Of a stretch of DNA of 64,000 nt, positions 1 through 6,470 are shown one piece after another (the stretch's first letter is position 1; the number at the start of each line of letters is the position of its first letter). Location: IMG/VR virus record IMGVR_UViG_3300011116_001048, positions 1-64,000 of that record; one strand, 5' to 3'. This stretch comes from a virus. Below the pieces are notes generated by a model, which searched no databases, was not told the DNA's origin, and was given only the letters and a program-made list of their open reading frames with translations. The position numbers and the translations under genes are program-made.

Positions 1-281
1 AAAGAACAGGAACTGCTGTTTTATTAAATCTACAAAACGGAAATCTGCGTGGTCTTTCTTATGACAAAGTAAAAGACGATCAGCCAGTTTATTCTAGAAA
101 AATTCAAAAAGCAGCAGTAAAAAAGACCAAAAAAAGAAAAGGTAGAACGCCGTCTCAAGACACACAGTTAAGTATTACTAGTGTAGAAAACATGATGAAT
201 GTTCACGATGAGCACACATCCAAAGGCATCGATTCTGTTTTAGCTGGTTTAGAACGAGAACATTCCAGAATACACGATTAA
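1..281 (+). CDS. 3' end of an unidentified protein (5' truncated by window)
   Basis: The frame is open from base 3 to the TAA at 279-281, giving the last 92 residues of a protein that begins before the window. The visible part has a very basic stretch (AVKKTKKRKGRT) followed by an acidic, polar tail ending EREHSRIHD. It has no signal peptide or membrane segment. It runs toward, and converges with, the minus-strand lysozyme-like gene that ends one base later. I do not recognise the family. Confidence 0.6.
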   Translation, partial: RTGTAVLLNLQNGNLRGLSYDKVKDDQPVYSRKIQKAAVKKTKKRKGRTPSQDTQLSITSVENMMNVHDEHTSKGIDSVLAGLEREHSRIHD

Positions 282-282
282 T

Positions 283-981
283 TCACTGTAACGGATTGTC
301 CTTGTAAAAATCTTCTAGTTGTTTAAAGTATCGCGGATCGGTTCCACCTTTAGGACCAAAACGGTGGTATTGGTGGAAACGTATAGCATCTTTCTTAGAG
401 ATAGGCTTGGTATCATCAATACCTAACTCACGCAACTCTCCACGAATAACTGCTACGCCAAGTTTTTGGTAATTTTGATGATGCTTGGGATCACAGAATT
501 CGCCTTTACAACCGGCACCGTACGTAGGATCGTCTAATCCTTTAGCAAGCATGGTTTTACCTTGTTTTATAAACGAAGCGGTAAAATCTTCTATACCCGA
601 GTACAGTTCTTTATTTTCTTTTTTACCAAAAGATCCTGCCACTAGTCCTTTTGTTAGTTGAAGTGGACCGTACGCAGTAGATACTGCTTTAGGATCTTTG
701 GGTCTGGCAGCAGTTCGTACGTATAGTTTAGGATTAAATGATGTAAGTTCTTCGGGTTTGGTTAGTCCAGAGCCAGTGTGTTCGGCTCGAACTGTGGCTG
801 CATATAGTGGTGCAATGTTTTCTGGAATTTTATAAGGTTCGGTTTTGGGAGTTTCTGCTTTTTGTGCTTGTGGTTGTTGTGGAGTTGGGGCTGTTTGTGG
901 AGCACCAGCACCTAAACTGGCCGAAAGCAGCAACGGGGCAACCAGACTTTTCTCTTGAAGGTGAGTTAAAAATGATTTCAT
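283..981 (-). CDS. Lysozyme/lytic-transglycosylase-like secreted protein
   Basis: 232 residues. The N-terminus (about residues 10-27, hydrophobic, ending GAGAP) looks like a signal peptide or anchor, followed by a Pro/Gln-rich linker to about residue 50. The folded part carries RAEHTGSG (Glu67) and STAYGPLQ (101-108). These resemble the catalytic Glu and the S-x-AxGxxQ motif of the SLT/lysozyme superfamily, so cell-wall cleavage is inferred (lysis, or a virion-borne enzyme). The gene is divergent from the peptidase gene at 1014 and has its own late-type octamer (987-994), whose predicted +1 is the A of the ATG. The specific family is not certain. Confidence 0.55.
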   Translation of the reverse strand: MKSFLTHLQEKSLVAPLLLSASLGAGAPQTAPTPQQPQAQKAETPKTEPYKIPENIAPLYAATVRAEHTGSGLTKPEELTSFNPKLYVRTAARPKDPKAVSTAYGPLQLTKGLVAGSFGKKENKELYSGIEDFTASFIKQGKTMLAKGLDDPTYGAGCKGEFCDPKHHQNYQKLGVAVIRGELRELGIDDTKPISKKDAIRFHQYHRFGPKGGTDPRYFKQLEDFYKDNPLQ

Positions 982-986
982 GTTAA

Positions 987-994
987 TATTTAGC
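987..994 (-). promoter_or_regulatory. T4-type late promoter octamer (GCTAAATA)
   Basis: Read on the minus strand the octamer is GCTAAATA. In T4 the late octamer occupies -13 to -6, which puts +1 at base 981, the A of the ATG of the lysozyme-like gene. It lies back to back with the plus-strand octamer at 998-1005. Confidence 0.5.
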
Positions 995-997
995 TTT

Positions 998-1005
998 CAT
1001 AAATA
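998..1005 (+). promoter_or_regulatory. T4-type late promoter octamer (CATAAATA)
   Basis: CATAAATA followed by CTATTG, close to the T4 late consensus TATAAATACTATT. The predicted +1 is near 1011, three bases before the ATG at 1014. Confidence 0.6.
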
Positions 1006-1013
1006 CTATTGTC

Positions 1014-1385
1014 ATGTTAGGATTTAAAAATTATATCACAATCTCATTACTTTTAGAAGAAAAATTGGATGATTTTGTTCAATTTGCGTGCAATCATCTA
1101 AAATTACAAGAAAAACCAAAAATTATGTTGGTGCAAGTGCGTGATGGCAACATGACAACCGCAAATTATTGCCCGAACTCTCAAAAAATCAAAGTTTACG
1201 CTAAGAATAGAGCACTTTTTGATGTTGCTCGTTCAATTGCACACGAATTAGTGCACCATAAACAGAACGTAAACGGAGAAAACTTAGACGGAGAAACCGG
1301 ATCTGACTGTGAGAACGAAGCAAACTCTGTTGCGGGCCAAATAATCCGTTTATACGGACAAAAAAATCCAAATTTTTACGAATAA
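1014..1385 (+). CDS. Small zinc metallopeptidase-like protein (HExxH)
   Basis: 123 residues with SIAHELVHHKQ (His77, Glu78, His81), the zinc-binding HExxH motif. It is followed by CENEANSVAG, where Glu102 is a likely third ligand, as in gluzincin-type minimal peptidases. The N-terminal half is an alpha/beta segment without other motifs. There is no signal peptide, so it probably acts in the cytoplasm or the virion. A late-type promoter sits directly upstream with essentially no leader. The stop codon is immediately followed by the next ATG at 1386, so the two genes are probably co-translated. The substrate is unknown. Confidence 0.6.
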   Translation: MLGFKNYITISLLLEEKLDDFVQFACNHLKLQEKPKIMLVQVRDGNMTTANYCPNSQKIKVYAKNRALFDVARSIAHELVHHKQNVNGENLDGETGSDCENEANSVAGQIIRLYGQKNPNFYE

Positions 1386-1742
1386 ATGAACGAAAAAGAG
1401 AAAAAACAATCACGGTTGATCGGTGAACTTAAAAGTGTTGACCGACCGGTGGTTAGTGTACAAGAAAAACGAGACAATACTGCCGTTGAAATCACAAATC
1501 CGTCGTTTGCCGAACTTATGCAACAGTTAAATGCTGGGATTTGCACACTTTTTTTCTATAAAATCACTAACGGTATGTTTAGACGAATGCGGTGTACACT
1601 AAACGGCGTAACTCCGGTTGAAAATAAATACAATAGACAAGGAGTTGTAGTTGTTTGGGATCTGGATTCAAGCCAATGGAGAAGTTTCTACCCAAATCGC
1701 GTTTTTAAACTAATTAGAAATGAAAAAACTGACATCCAATAA
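1386..1742 (+). CDS. SH3-barrel/WYL_2-like (DUF2693) phage protein
   Basis: 118 residues. The second half has a pattern typical of the DUF2693/WYL_2 proteins of T4-like phages: a central M-F-R-R-M-R-C-T-L strand, then a VVVWDLD strand, and a terminal W-R-S-F-Y-P-N-R-V. That family is a predicted Sm-like/SH3 beta barrel of unknown role, and I infer nucleic-acid or protein binding. It starts one base after the previous stop. The N-terminal 45 residues are charged and probably flexible. Confidence 0.55.
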   Translation: MNEKEKKQSRLIGELKSVDRPVVSVQEKRDNTAVEITNPSFAELMQQLNAGICTLFFYKITNGMFRRMRCTLNGVTPVENKYNRQGVVVVWDLDSSQWRSFYPNRVFKLIRNEKTDIQ

Positions 1743-1773
1743 AAAAACTACCAATAAAACACAGGAGTTGCCA

Positions 1774-1959
1774 ATGGCTGAAGATAAAAAATCAGATCTT
1801 CTTGAAAAGAACTGCCAGAGACTCGCTGAAAGTGCTTCAGAAGCAATCAGTGCGTATGAAGAGTATCTGTTAGACCAAAGGGATTGGCGTTCTCTTGCTA
1901 AAATTATGACAAAATTACGTACGTCTATTTCTGGTTATTTTGCTGCTGGCGGCAAATAA
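1774..1959 (+). CDS. Small helical hypothetical protein
   Basis: 61 residues, mostly helical and charged (MAEDKKSDLLEKN..., then AYEEYLLDQRDWRSL). The start at 1774 is preferred over the in-frame ATG at 1720, because ACAGGAG lies just upstream of 1774 and the 1720 start would overlap the previous gene. Family not recognised. Confidence 0.6.
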   Translation: MAEDKKSDLLEKNCQRLAESASEAISAYEEYLLDQRDWRSLAKIMTKLRTSISGYFAAGGK

Positions 1960-1978
1960 ATATTTTTGTGTTTGATTT

Positions 1979-2006
1979 TTGACTGATTGATTTTTTGGAG
2001 TATATT
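1979..2006 (+). promoter_or_regulatory. Sigma70-like promoter of guaC, leaderless
   Basis: TTGACT (1979-1984), 16-base spacer, TATATT (2001-2006). Counting seven bases from the -10 places +1 at 2013, the A of the guaC ATG. Confidence 0.65.
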
Positions 2007-2012
2007 ATCGCC

Positions 2013-3068
2013 ATGAAGATTGAAGATGACATCAAGCTAGATTTTGCAGACGTTCTGATTCGCCCAAAACGCAGCAATCTGGACAGCCGTAACAAGGTTC
2101 AAGTCCACCGACAGTTTAATTTTAAGCTTCCGGATAACAAAGAGTTTAGTTGGACCGGTGTTCCAATTATGGCATCCAATATGGATACGATTGGAACATT
2201 TGTGATGGCTGATGCCATGCATCGCCACGACTCCATGTGTGCTATTCACAAGTATTATAGTGTTGATGAATGGGATCATGAGTTTAGTGGCTGGATGCGC
2301 AATAACTCTGGTCAGTGTAGTGTAGTGTACACCATGGGAATGGGAGACGGTAGCAAGAATTTTGAAGAGATTGATAAGGCTCGTCAAATTCTAAAGAAGC
2401 ATCCTCAGATTAATTTTATCTGTATTGATGTTGCTAACGGTTATACCGAAAAGTTTGTGAATTATGTACAAACAGTGCGTGATCTGTTTCCTGACAAGGT
2501 ACTGATTGCAGGAAATGTGGTTACACGTGAAATGACTGAAGCCCTGATTCTGGCTGGTGCTAATATTGTTAAGATTGGTATTGGTCCCGGATCGGTCTGC
2601 ACGACTCGCAAGGTTGCAGGTGTGGGATATCCGCAACTGTCGTGCATCATGGAGTGTGCTGATGCCGCACACGGGCTGGGTGGTTACGTTCTTTCGGACG
2701 GTGGTTGCACTTGTCCGGGTGATGTAGCCAAGGCATTTGGAGCGGGTGCAGATTTTGTTATGATTGGTGGTATGTTTGCTGGCACGGATGAAGCAGCAGG
2801 TCGGATGACGGATGAGGGTAAGGAGTTCTACGGGATGTCCTCAGCGGCAGCAATGGAAAAGCACTCCGGAGGAGTGGCAACGTATCGTGCAGCAGAAGGA
2901 AAGCGAGTGTTTGTTGAGCCGGTTGGCCCTGTAGACGGCGTTATGCAACAAATTCTTGGTGGTGTTCGTTCTACTTGCACATACGTTGGTGCTGCTCGCC
3001 TCAAGGATCTACCTAAGTGTACCACGTTTGTTCGTGTGAATCGCCAACTTAACAATATCTTTACGTGA
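2013..3068 (+). CDS. guaC: GMP reductase
   Basis: 351 residues, near the usual length of about 347 for GuaC. It is a TIM-barrel enzyme of the IMPDH/GMPR family that reductively deaminates GMP to IMP with NADPH. It shows [11 protein letters not shown] (catalytic Cys loop), then [30 protein letters not shown] and FYGMSS, and it has no CBS domains, all typical of GuaC rather than IMP dehydrogenase. The ATG at 2013 is chosen over an upstream TTG because it coincides with the predicted +1 of the promoter. With the purA gene at 6463 it could convert guanine to adenine nucleotides during infection. Confidence 0.9.
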   Translation: MKIEDDIKLDFADVLIRPKRSNLDSRNKVQVHRQFNFKLPDNKEFSWTGVPIMASNMDTIGTFVMADAMHRHDSMCAIHKYYSVDEWDHEFSGWMRNNSGQCSVVYTMGMGDGSKNFEEIDKARQILKKHPQINFICIDVANGYTEKFVNYVQTVRDLFPDKVLIAGNVVTREMTEALILAGANIVKIGIGPGSVCTTRKVAGVGYPQLSCIMECADAAHGLGGYVLSDGGCTCPGDVAKAFGAGADFVMIGGMFAGTDEAAGRMTDEGKEFYGMSSAAAMEKHSGGVATYRAAEGKRVFVEPVGPVDGVMQQILGGVRSTCTYVGAARLKDLPKCTTFVRVNRQLNNIFT

Positions 3069-3307
3069 TGTGTGACAAAAAATGCCAAGACGCTCATATT
3101 CAGTACCAAGAATTGCTGTTAAAGCAAATCAAGGTATTGTCTAATGAAGTAAAAGCATGGCGTATGACTTCTTCCAGTTCTCATCGAATGAGTTTGGAAG
3201 AATTTATGCGTTCTACAGACCTGTGTGGTTGGCAGTACAGTCTGGAACGAGGAGTGCTAGGATTCCCCGGAATCCTTAAACGTTGGTGGCATAAGATATT
3301 TGGATAA
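3068..3307 (+). CDS. Small hypothetical protein, coupled to guaC
   Basis: 79 residues beginning MCDKKCQD, with a helical N-terminal half and a Trp-rich end (ILKRWWHKIFG). The ATG overlaps the guaC stop by one base (TGATG), suggesting translational coupling. A GTG three bases earlier is an alternative start. The amphipathic Trp-rich end could contact a membrane or protein. Family unknown. Confidence 0.55.
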   Translation: MCDKKCQDAHIQYQELLLKQIKVLSNEVKAWRMTSSSSHRMSLEEFMRSTDLCGWQYSLERGVLGFPGILKRWWHKIFG

Positions 3308-3310
3308 ATA
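3303..3310 (+). promoter_or_regulatory. T4-type late promoter octamer (GATAAATA)
   Basis: GATAAATA whose predicted +1, six positions after the last A, is base 3316, exactly the A of the ATG of the PAP2-like gene. Confidence 0.55.
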
Positions 3311-3315
3311 TCCGT

Positions 3316-3975
3316 ATGAACCCAGTTTTACACGGAATCCAACTAACAGATCTTGTTTACGGTAGTCCTAATGTACCACAAATAAAAAAAATACAAGATC
3401 AAGGAAAGGCTCTTAGGGCACTTTATAACGATCCTGTAACCAAACAACGATTTTTTAATAAACCGTATCCGTCTAACGTTTCGCCTGAAGTTCGTCGTGA
3501 ACTGGAAACTTTACAAAAACAAGTAAAAAATATTAGTGGCCCTGATCTGGAATTTGCAAAACAAAGCGAAAAAGATCATTACGGGATGTGGATACAGATG
3601 CTGTATAATCACGGAATTTCTGTCCAGCGTTCGTGGTTTGAAACTATTACAGACAACACAGACGGGCTGTTATACGCTTTAAAGTACCATTACAATCGTC
3701 CTCGTCCGTTTCAGTTAGGCCACTACCACAAAATCCAAGTTACTCCCACAATCTACACAAACGCCAACAGTCCTGCGTTTCCTTCTGGGCATTCTATGGA
3801 AGCACGATTGTTTGCATTGGTATTATCTCAAAAGCATCCGTTTCTTGCAGATAAAATAATGAATATGAGTGACCGAATTTCTAAATCCAGAATGGATGCG
3901 GGAGTACACTACGAATCAGATCTTGCATTTGGTCACGAAATAGCACAGTGGATATTTTCTACGAAATGTTTTTGA
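3316..3975 (+). CDS. Soluble PAP2-family phosphatase
   Basis: 219 residues with all three motifs of the PAP2/vanadium-haloperoxidase superfamily: K-Y-H-Y-N-R-P-R-P (Lys123, Arg128-Pro129), PSGHS (156-160, catalytic His159) and SRMDAGVHYESD (Ser191-Arg192, His198, Asp202). No transmembrane segments are visible, so this is a soluble version, perhaps acting on nucleotides or cell-wall intermediates rather than membrane lipids. The substrate is not shown by sequence. A late-type promoter with no leader precedes it, so late expression is likely. Confidence 0.8.
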   Translation: MNPVLHGIQLTDLVYGSPNVPQIKKIQDQGKALRALYNDPVTKQRFFNKPYPSNVSPEVRRELETLQKQVKNISGPDLEFAKQSEKDHYGMWIQMLYNHGISVQRSWFETITDNTDGLLYALKYHYNRPRPFQLGHYHKIQVTPTIYTNANSPAFPSGHSMEARLFALVLSQKHPFLADKIMNMSDRISKSRMDAGVHYESDLAFGHEIAQWIFSTKCF

Positions 3976-3999
3976 CACCACGTTTTTATGATGTATATT
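3972..3999 (+). promoter_or_regulatory. Sigma70-like promoter, near-leaderless
   Basis: TTGACA (3972-3977), 16-base spacer, TATATT (3994-3999). The predicted +1 at about 4006 is one base before the ATG at 4007. The -35 overlaps the stop region of the PAP2 gene. Confidence 0.65.
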
Positions 4000-4006
4000 G
4001 ATTATT

Positions 4007-4177
4007 ATGCCTAATGCCCCTACTCGTAAAGTTTTTTGGAAGCACCGTAAGCGTAAGAAGAACGCTACTCGTCAGCGTCAAGAGATGATTGCTCAAAACG
4101 CTAAGAAGAAGACCCGCGAAGCTCTGGCCAAGATTGGTCGTCTTCCTAAGATTGCTAGGATTGGTTATGATATTTAA
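4007..4177 (+). CDS. Highly basic 56-residue protein
   Basis: 56 residues, MPNAPTRKV then KHRKRKKNATRQRQ and NAKKKTREALAKIGRLPKIARIGYDI. About a third of the residues are Lys or Arg. It is predicted helical and likely to bind nucleic acid (DNA, RNA or ribosome), but no family is recognised. A strong consensus promoter lies immediately upstream and there is no room for a ribosome-binding site, so translation would be leaderless. Codons such as CGT, AAG and CTG are frequent, suggesting high expression. Confidence 0.65.
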   Translation: MPNAPTRKVFWKHRKRKKNATRQRQEMIAQNAKKKTREALAKIGRLPKIARIGYDI

Positions 4178-4283
4178 TAATATTTTGCATTTTATTATAT
4201 TTTAAAAGCTTTCTGGAGGTGCTTCAACTTCAGCGTTGTCTGTGATTGGGATCTAGCAGAATCGTACCAATAATCCACTAAAG
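4178..4283 (+). other. 3' untranslated stretch, no gene seen
   Basis: About 106 bases between the basic-protein stop and the terminator hairpin. I see no open frame with a plausible start and no tRNA-like T-loop. A short AAGC...GCTT pairing around 4208-4226 is the only visible structure. It is probably the 3' end of the 4007 transcript. Confidence 0.3.
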
Positions 4284-4307
4284 CCTCACGTAAAAGTGAG
4301 GTTTTTT
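4284..4307 (+). terminator. Rho-independent terminator
   Basis: CCTCAC / GTGAGG six-base-pair stem with a GTAAAA loop, followed by T6. It ends the 4007 transcript just before the tRNA promoter. Confidence 0.85.
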
Positions 4308-4318
4308 GTTTGAATTAC

Positions 4319-4346
4319 TTGACACGTGCTTTTTTTGGTGTATATT
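4319..4346 (+). promoter_or_regulatory. Sigma70-like promoter for the first tRNA genes
   Basis: TTGACA (4319-4324), 16-base spacer, TATATT (4341-4346). The predicted +1 is at about 4353, fourteen bases before the tRNA-Lys 5' end. Confidence 0.75.
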
Positions 4347-4366
4347 ATGGGAGTGACAAGTGAATA

Positions 4367-4439
4367 GCCCTCTTAGCTCAGTTGGTAGAGCAGTTGACTT
4401 TTAATCAATAGGTCGTAGGTTCAATTCCTACAGGGGGCA
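4367..4439 (+). tRNA. tRNA-Lys(UUU)
   Basis: 73 bases. Acceptor GCCCTCT/AGGGGGC, anticodon loop CTTTTAA (UUU), and T-arm GTAGG-TTCAATT-CCTAC. The discriminator is A, and CCA is not encoded. It is the first gene after its promoter. Confidence 0.93.
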
Positions 4440-4443
4440 CTTT

Positions 4444-4516
4444 GGGACGGTAGACCAATGGCAGAGTCAAGACACTTAAAATGTCTGTAGTGTGGGTTCG
4501 AGTCCCACCCGTCCTA
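4444..4516 (+). tRNA. tRNA with UAA anticodon (nominal Leu) but short variable loop
   Basis: 73 bases. Acceptor GGGACGG/CCGTCCT, a perfect anticodon stem AGACA/TGTCT with loop CTTAAAA (UAA), a 5-base variable region GTAGT, and T-arm GTGGG-TTCGAGT-CCCAC. The anticodon reads UUA (Leu), but bacterial tRNA-Leu normally has a long variable arm, which is absent here. Charging identity is therefore uncertain. Confidence 0.85.
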
Positions 4517-4529
4517 CTTAGGAGAAATT

Positions 4530-4838
4530 ATGTCAGGTAAAGTAACTTGGAATTACAGAATTATCATGGACGATACTACCGAAGATCCACACGATTTTTG
4601 GTATGCTATCTACGAAGTGTATTATCTGGACGGCAAGCCTATTGATCACACTGTGAGCCAGTCTTCGGTATTTGGCGACAGTATGGAAGATCTTGCCCGA
4701 ACTCTTGCACACATGCGAGACGCACTAAACCATCCAGTTCTCAAGAAGTCGGAGTTTCCACCTATGGACAACTACCGTCGTGAAGAGTGGATGAAGGTCA
4801 AAGAATTTTCTCAAGATATTTCATTTGACAACGGTTAA
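4530..4838 (+). CDS. Hypothetical protein
   Basis: 102 residues, MSGKVTWNYRIIMDD..., with a beta-rich N-terminal part (WNYRIIMD, FWYAIYEVYYLDGKPI) and a helical second half. TTAGGAGA precedes the ATG with good spacing. The N-terminal strand pattern resembles small phage proteins built on a W-x-Y-R-I beta sheet, but I cannot name the family. It follows the two tRNAs and may share their transcript. Confidence 0.65.
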   Translation: MSGKVTWNYRIIMDDTTEDPHDFWYAIYEVYYLDGKPIDHTVSQSSVFGDSMEDLARTLAHMRDALNHPVLKKSEFPPMDNYRREEWMKVKEFSQDISFDNG

Positions 4839-4852
4839 TTCCGTAGTATAAT
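4825..4852 (+). promoter_or_regulatory. Consensus sigma70 promoter
   Basis: TTGACA, 16-base spacer, TATAAT: perfect hexamers. It lies over the 3' end of the previous gene. The predicted +1 at about 4859 gives a 76-base structured leader before the winged-helix gene. Confidence 0.85.
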
Positions 4853-4864
4853 GAAACAGCGTAA

Positions 4865-4908
4865 CTCGTTCATACAGGACAGTGAACGAGCTTAATATGA
4901 GATGTCCT
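4865..4908 (+). promoter_or_regulatory. H-type pseudoknot in mRNA leader
   Basis: Stem 1 is CTCGTTCA (4865-4872) with TGAACGAG (4883-4890), 8 bp. The loop bases AGGACA (4876-4881) are complementary to TGTCCT (4903-4908), 6 bp, giving a classic H-type pseudoknot with 3-, 1- and 12-base connecting loops. It begins about six bases after the predicted +1 and ends before the ribosome site (GAAAGG, 4921-4926). Function is inferred: autoregulation or ligand control of the downstream gene. Confidence 0.6.
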
Positions 4909-4934
4909 AAAATTTCTATAGAAAGGTTTACATT

Positions 4935-5207
4935 ATGCGTACAATTACAAAGCAAAACAAGGTAATCAACTACCTCACCAAGCGTGGTCGTACTCTCACC
5001 GCAGCCGAGGCTCGTGCTCGTTTCGGTGTACGTAACCTCCGTGCCACGATGAGCGATATCCGCGAAGTCGTTGAGGAGTTCGGTAACTGGCGTATTGAGA
5101 CTCGTACCAGCCCAACTGGTCGCACTCAATACATGATGCGTGACACGCATCCCGGTCGTCGTGTATTCAAGTTCCGTGCAGACGGTACTCGTTACAAGAC
5201 TCGCTGA
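4935..5207 (+). CDS. Small winged-helix DNA-binding protein
   Basis: 90 residues. NKVINYLTKRGRTLTAAEARARFGVRNLRATMSDIR is a helix-turn-helix: recognition-type helix after RFGV, then a wing-like GNWRIETRTSPTGRTQYMM. The C-terminal RRVFKFRADGTRYKTR is basic. It is likely a phage transcription regulator or nucleoid-type protein. It has a perfect promoter, a pseudoknot leader and its own terminator, so it is an independent, probably highly expressed and regulated unit. Codons are enriched in CGT/CTC compared with neighbours. Confidence 0.75.
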   Translation: MRTITKQNKVINYLTKRGRTLTAAEARARFGVRNLRATMSDIREVVEEFGNWRIETRTSPTGRTQYMMRDTHPGRRVFKFRADGTRYKTR

Positions 5208-5240
5208 TACACAATTTGGGAGTTTGTTCATCATGGAGAT

Positions 5241-5268
5241 CTGTCCCTTTAAAAGGACAGATTTTCTT
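5241..5268 (+). terminator. Rho-independent terminator
   Basis: CTGTCC / GGACAG stem (5241-5246, 5255-5260) with an 8-base loop, followed by ATTTTCTTT. It ends the winged-helix transcript. The GGACAG arm repeats the loop sequence of the leader pseudoknot. Confidence 0.7.
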
Positions 5269-5276
5269 TATAAATA
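5269..5276 (+). promoter_or_regulatory. T4 late promoter (TATAAATA)
   Basis: An exact match to the T4 late consensus octamer. The predicted +1 is about 5282, followed by GAGG and the ATG at 5291. Confidence 0.75.
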
Positions 5277-5290
5277 CCATGGAGGTTTTT

Positions 5291-5503
5291 ATGAGTGATT
5301 TATATTACGCAAAAACTGAAATAAATGGTAGAATTTTAGACCTTGTTCTTAATGAAGAGCAAGTGATTAGTGGAGTAAAGGCCGCAATAGATAATTCAGA
5401 ACTTGTATGCAAGATGAATCCCGGAAATTGTTGGCCTGTTGAAAAACCCGAAGACTGTCCACTTTGGAAGAAAATCTTCGGACTTTGTGGTTGCAAATCT
5501 TAA
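5291..5503 (+). CDS. Small cysteine-containing hypothetical protein
   Basis: 70 residues from the ATG at 5291, preceded by GGAGG. An upstream in-frame ATG at 5216 would precede the late promoter and terminator and is not used here. The C-terminal part has five Cys (CKMNPGNC, DCPLWKKIFGLCGC), possibly a small metal or disulfide knot. Expected late. Family unknown. Confidence 0.65.
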   Translation: MSDLYYAKTEINGRILDLVLNEEQVISGVKAAIDNSELVCKMNPGNCWPVEKPEDCPLWKKIFGLCGCKS

Positions 5504-5518
5504 TTTAGGAGATATAAT

Positions 5519-5851
5519 ATGAGTACTATGAAAAACACTGAAACTTTAATTATGCGTATGAAGACAGGTGAAGACGTTCTTTGCCGTGCCACTAAGACTG
5601 AGACCGGTTGGAATCTGGAGGATCCAATGGCTCTAATTCCAACACCAGACGGTCGTCTGGCGTTTGTTGGTTGGATGCCATTTGCCGATACCAAGAACGG
5701 TATTGACATTCCTGCAGATTTTGTGTACCTGACTCTAAAGCCTATGGACGATATTGCTACTCAATACATGTCGTTCAAGAGTGGTCTTGCCACTCCGGGC
5801 CCAAAGAAGGTTGTTGCTCCCGAGGGTCTAAAGCTCGTGGGTGCTGACTAA
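5519..5851 (+). CDS. Sm-like (Lsm-fold) small protein
   Basis: 110 residues. LIMRMKTGEDVLCRATKT is the typical first Sm strand-turn-strand (MKTGEEVI type), followed by LEDPMALI, AFVGWMPFAD and IPADFVYLTL strands. The same pattern appears in the N-terminal half of the protein at 52289, so the two are probable paralogues. Sm-like rings bind RNA or proteins; here the role is inferred only. TTAGGAGA precedes the ATG. The gene ends ten bases before tRNA-Arg. Confidence 0.6.
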   Translation: MSTMKNTETLIMRMKTGEDVLCRATKTETGWNLEDPMALIPTPDGRLAFVGWMPFADTKNGIDIPADFVYLTLKPMDDIATQYMSFKSGLATPGPKKVVAPEGLKLVGAD

Positions 5852-5861
5852 ACATCAGCAT

Positions 5862-5935
5862 ACACCCGTAACTCAGCTGGACAGAGTAACAGATTTCTAA
5901 TCTGTGGGTCGCTGGTTCGAATCCAGCCGGGTGTG
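5862..5935 (+). tRNA. tRNA-Arg(UCU)
   Basis: 74 bases. Acceptor ACACCCG/CGGGTGT, anticodon stem ACAGA/TCTGT with loop TTTCTAA (UCU), T-arm GCTGG-TTCGAAT-CCAGC, discriminator G. No encoded CCA. It reads AGA, a codon common in the AT-rich genes here. Confidence 0.93.
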
Positions 5936-5957
5936 TTTTTACTAAGGAGATTTATAA

Positions 5958-6188
5958 ATGAGTGTACCAAATTACATTCCCGGTCAAGCGTACAATATCG
6001 GTTACAATGCCCGCATGGAAGGCAAAGAAATGCCTGACGTTTCGGAAGTTGGTTTGTATTGGGACGAATATCGTGCTGGTTGGTTTGATGCTCATCGTGT
6101 AGTTCTTGAAAATGCTCGTAAAGATTATCAAGCATTCAAAACCAAGTTAGACGAAAATTCAGAAAAGCGTGAATTTCTACAGGATTAA
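5958..6188 (+). CDS. Ribosome-modulation-factor-like small protein
   Basis: 76 residues. AYNIGYNARMEGKE...YWDEYRAGWFDAHR matches the RMF pattern of a GY-x-A-x-x-x-G half followed, after a short turn, by an aromatic/Arg pair and a G-W helix. The homology is suggested by pattern only. If correct it could bind host ribosomes, as RMF does when it promotes 100S dimers. An AAGGAG site lies ten bases upstream of the ATG. The C-terminal 25 residues are charged and helical. Confidence 0.45.
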   Translation: MSVPNYIPGQAYNIGYNARMEGKEMPDVSEVGLYWDEYRAGWFDAHRVVLENARKDYQAFKTKLDENSEKREFLQD

Positions 6189-6191
6189 AAT

Positions 6192-6470
6192 ATGATGTCT
6201 AAGTACAAGACTTTTGTTGCAAATGGTGTGCAGCGTCATACTGACGCTCGTAGGCCCAGTATTACAGTTTATCCCGACCCTCTAAACGAAGGAAAGTACG
6301 TTGCGTGTTTTGAAGCGACAGACTGCGATGAACTTGTTAACGGTTATTCGTATAACGAATTACTGTCTATTCGTAATGCTATTAACGATGCACTTACTGA
6401 TATCGATGTTCGTGAAAGTGTAGCAGAACTAAACAAACACGATCCAAGGATTTATCCTTTCAATGATTGA
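6192..6470 (+). CDS. Hypothetical protein
   Basis: 92 residues beginning with two Met codons. It looks like a small alpha/beta protein: ITVYPDPLNEGKYVACFEATDCDEL strands, then SYNELLSIRNAINDAL helix. It overlaps the start of purA by eight bases. Family not recognised. Confidence 0.6.
   Translation: MMSKYKTFVANGVQRHTDARRPSITVYPDPLNEGKYVACFEATDCDELVNGYSYNELLSIRNAINDALTDIDVRESVAELNKHDPRIYPFND

Noticed and set aside
1720-1773. Longer N-terminus for the 61-residue gene
   Set aside because: The ATG at 1774 has a good Shine-Dalgarno; the upstream ATG would overlap the previous gene with none.
2037-3109. Several long minus-strand frames opposite guaC
   Set aside because: They are shadows of guaC, with no ribosome site, family motif or promoter.
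4865-4908. Glutamine riboswitch (glnA / Downstream-peptide motif)
   Set aside because: The stem-loop contains CGTTCA and GGACAG, which recalls those motifs, but the conserved GGAAGUAGG element is missing.
5216-5290. Upstream start for the 70-residue Cys protein
   Set aside because: It would lie before the terminator and late promoter; ATG 5291 has GGAGG.
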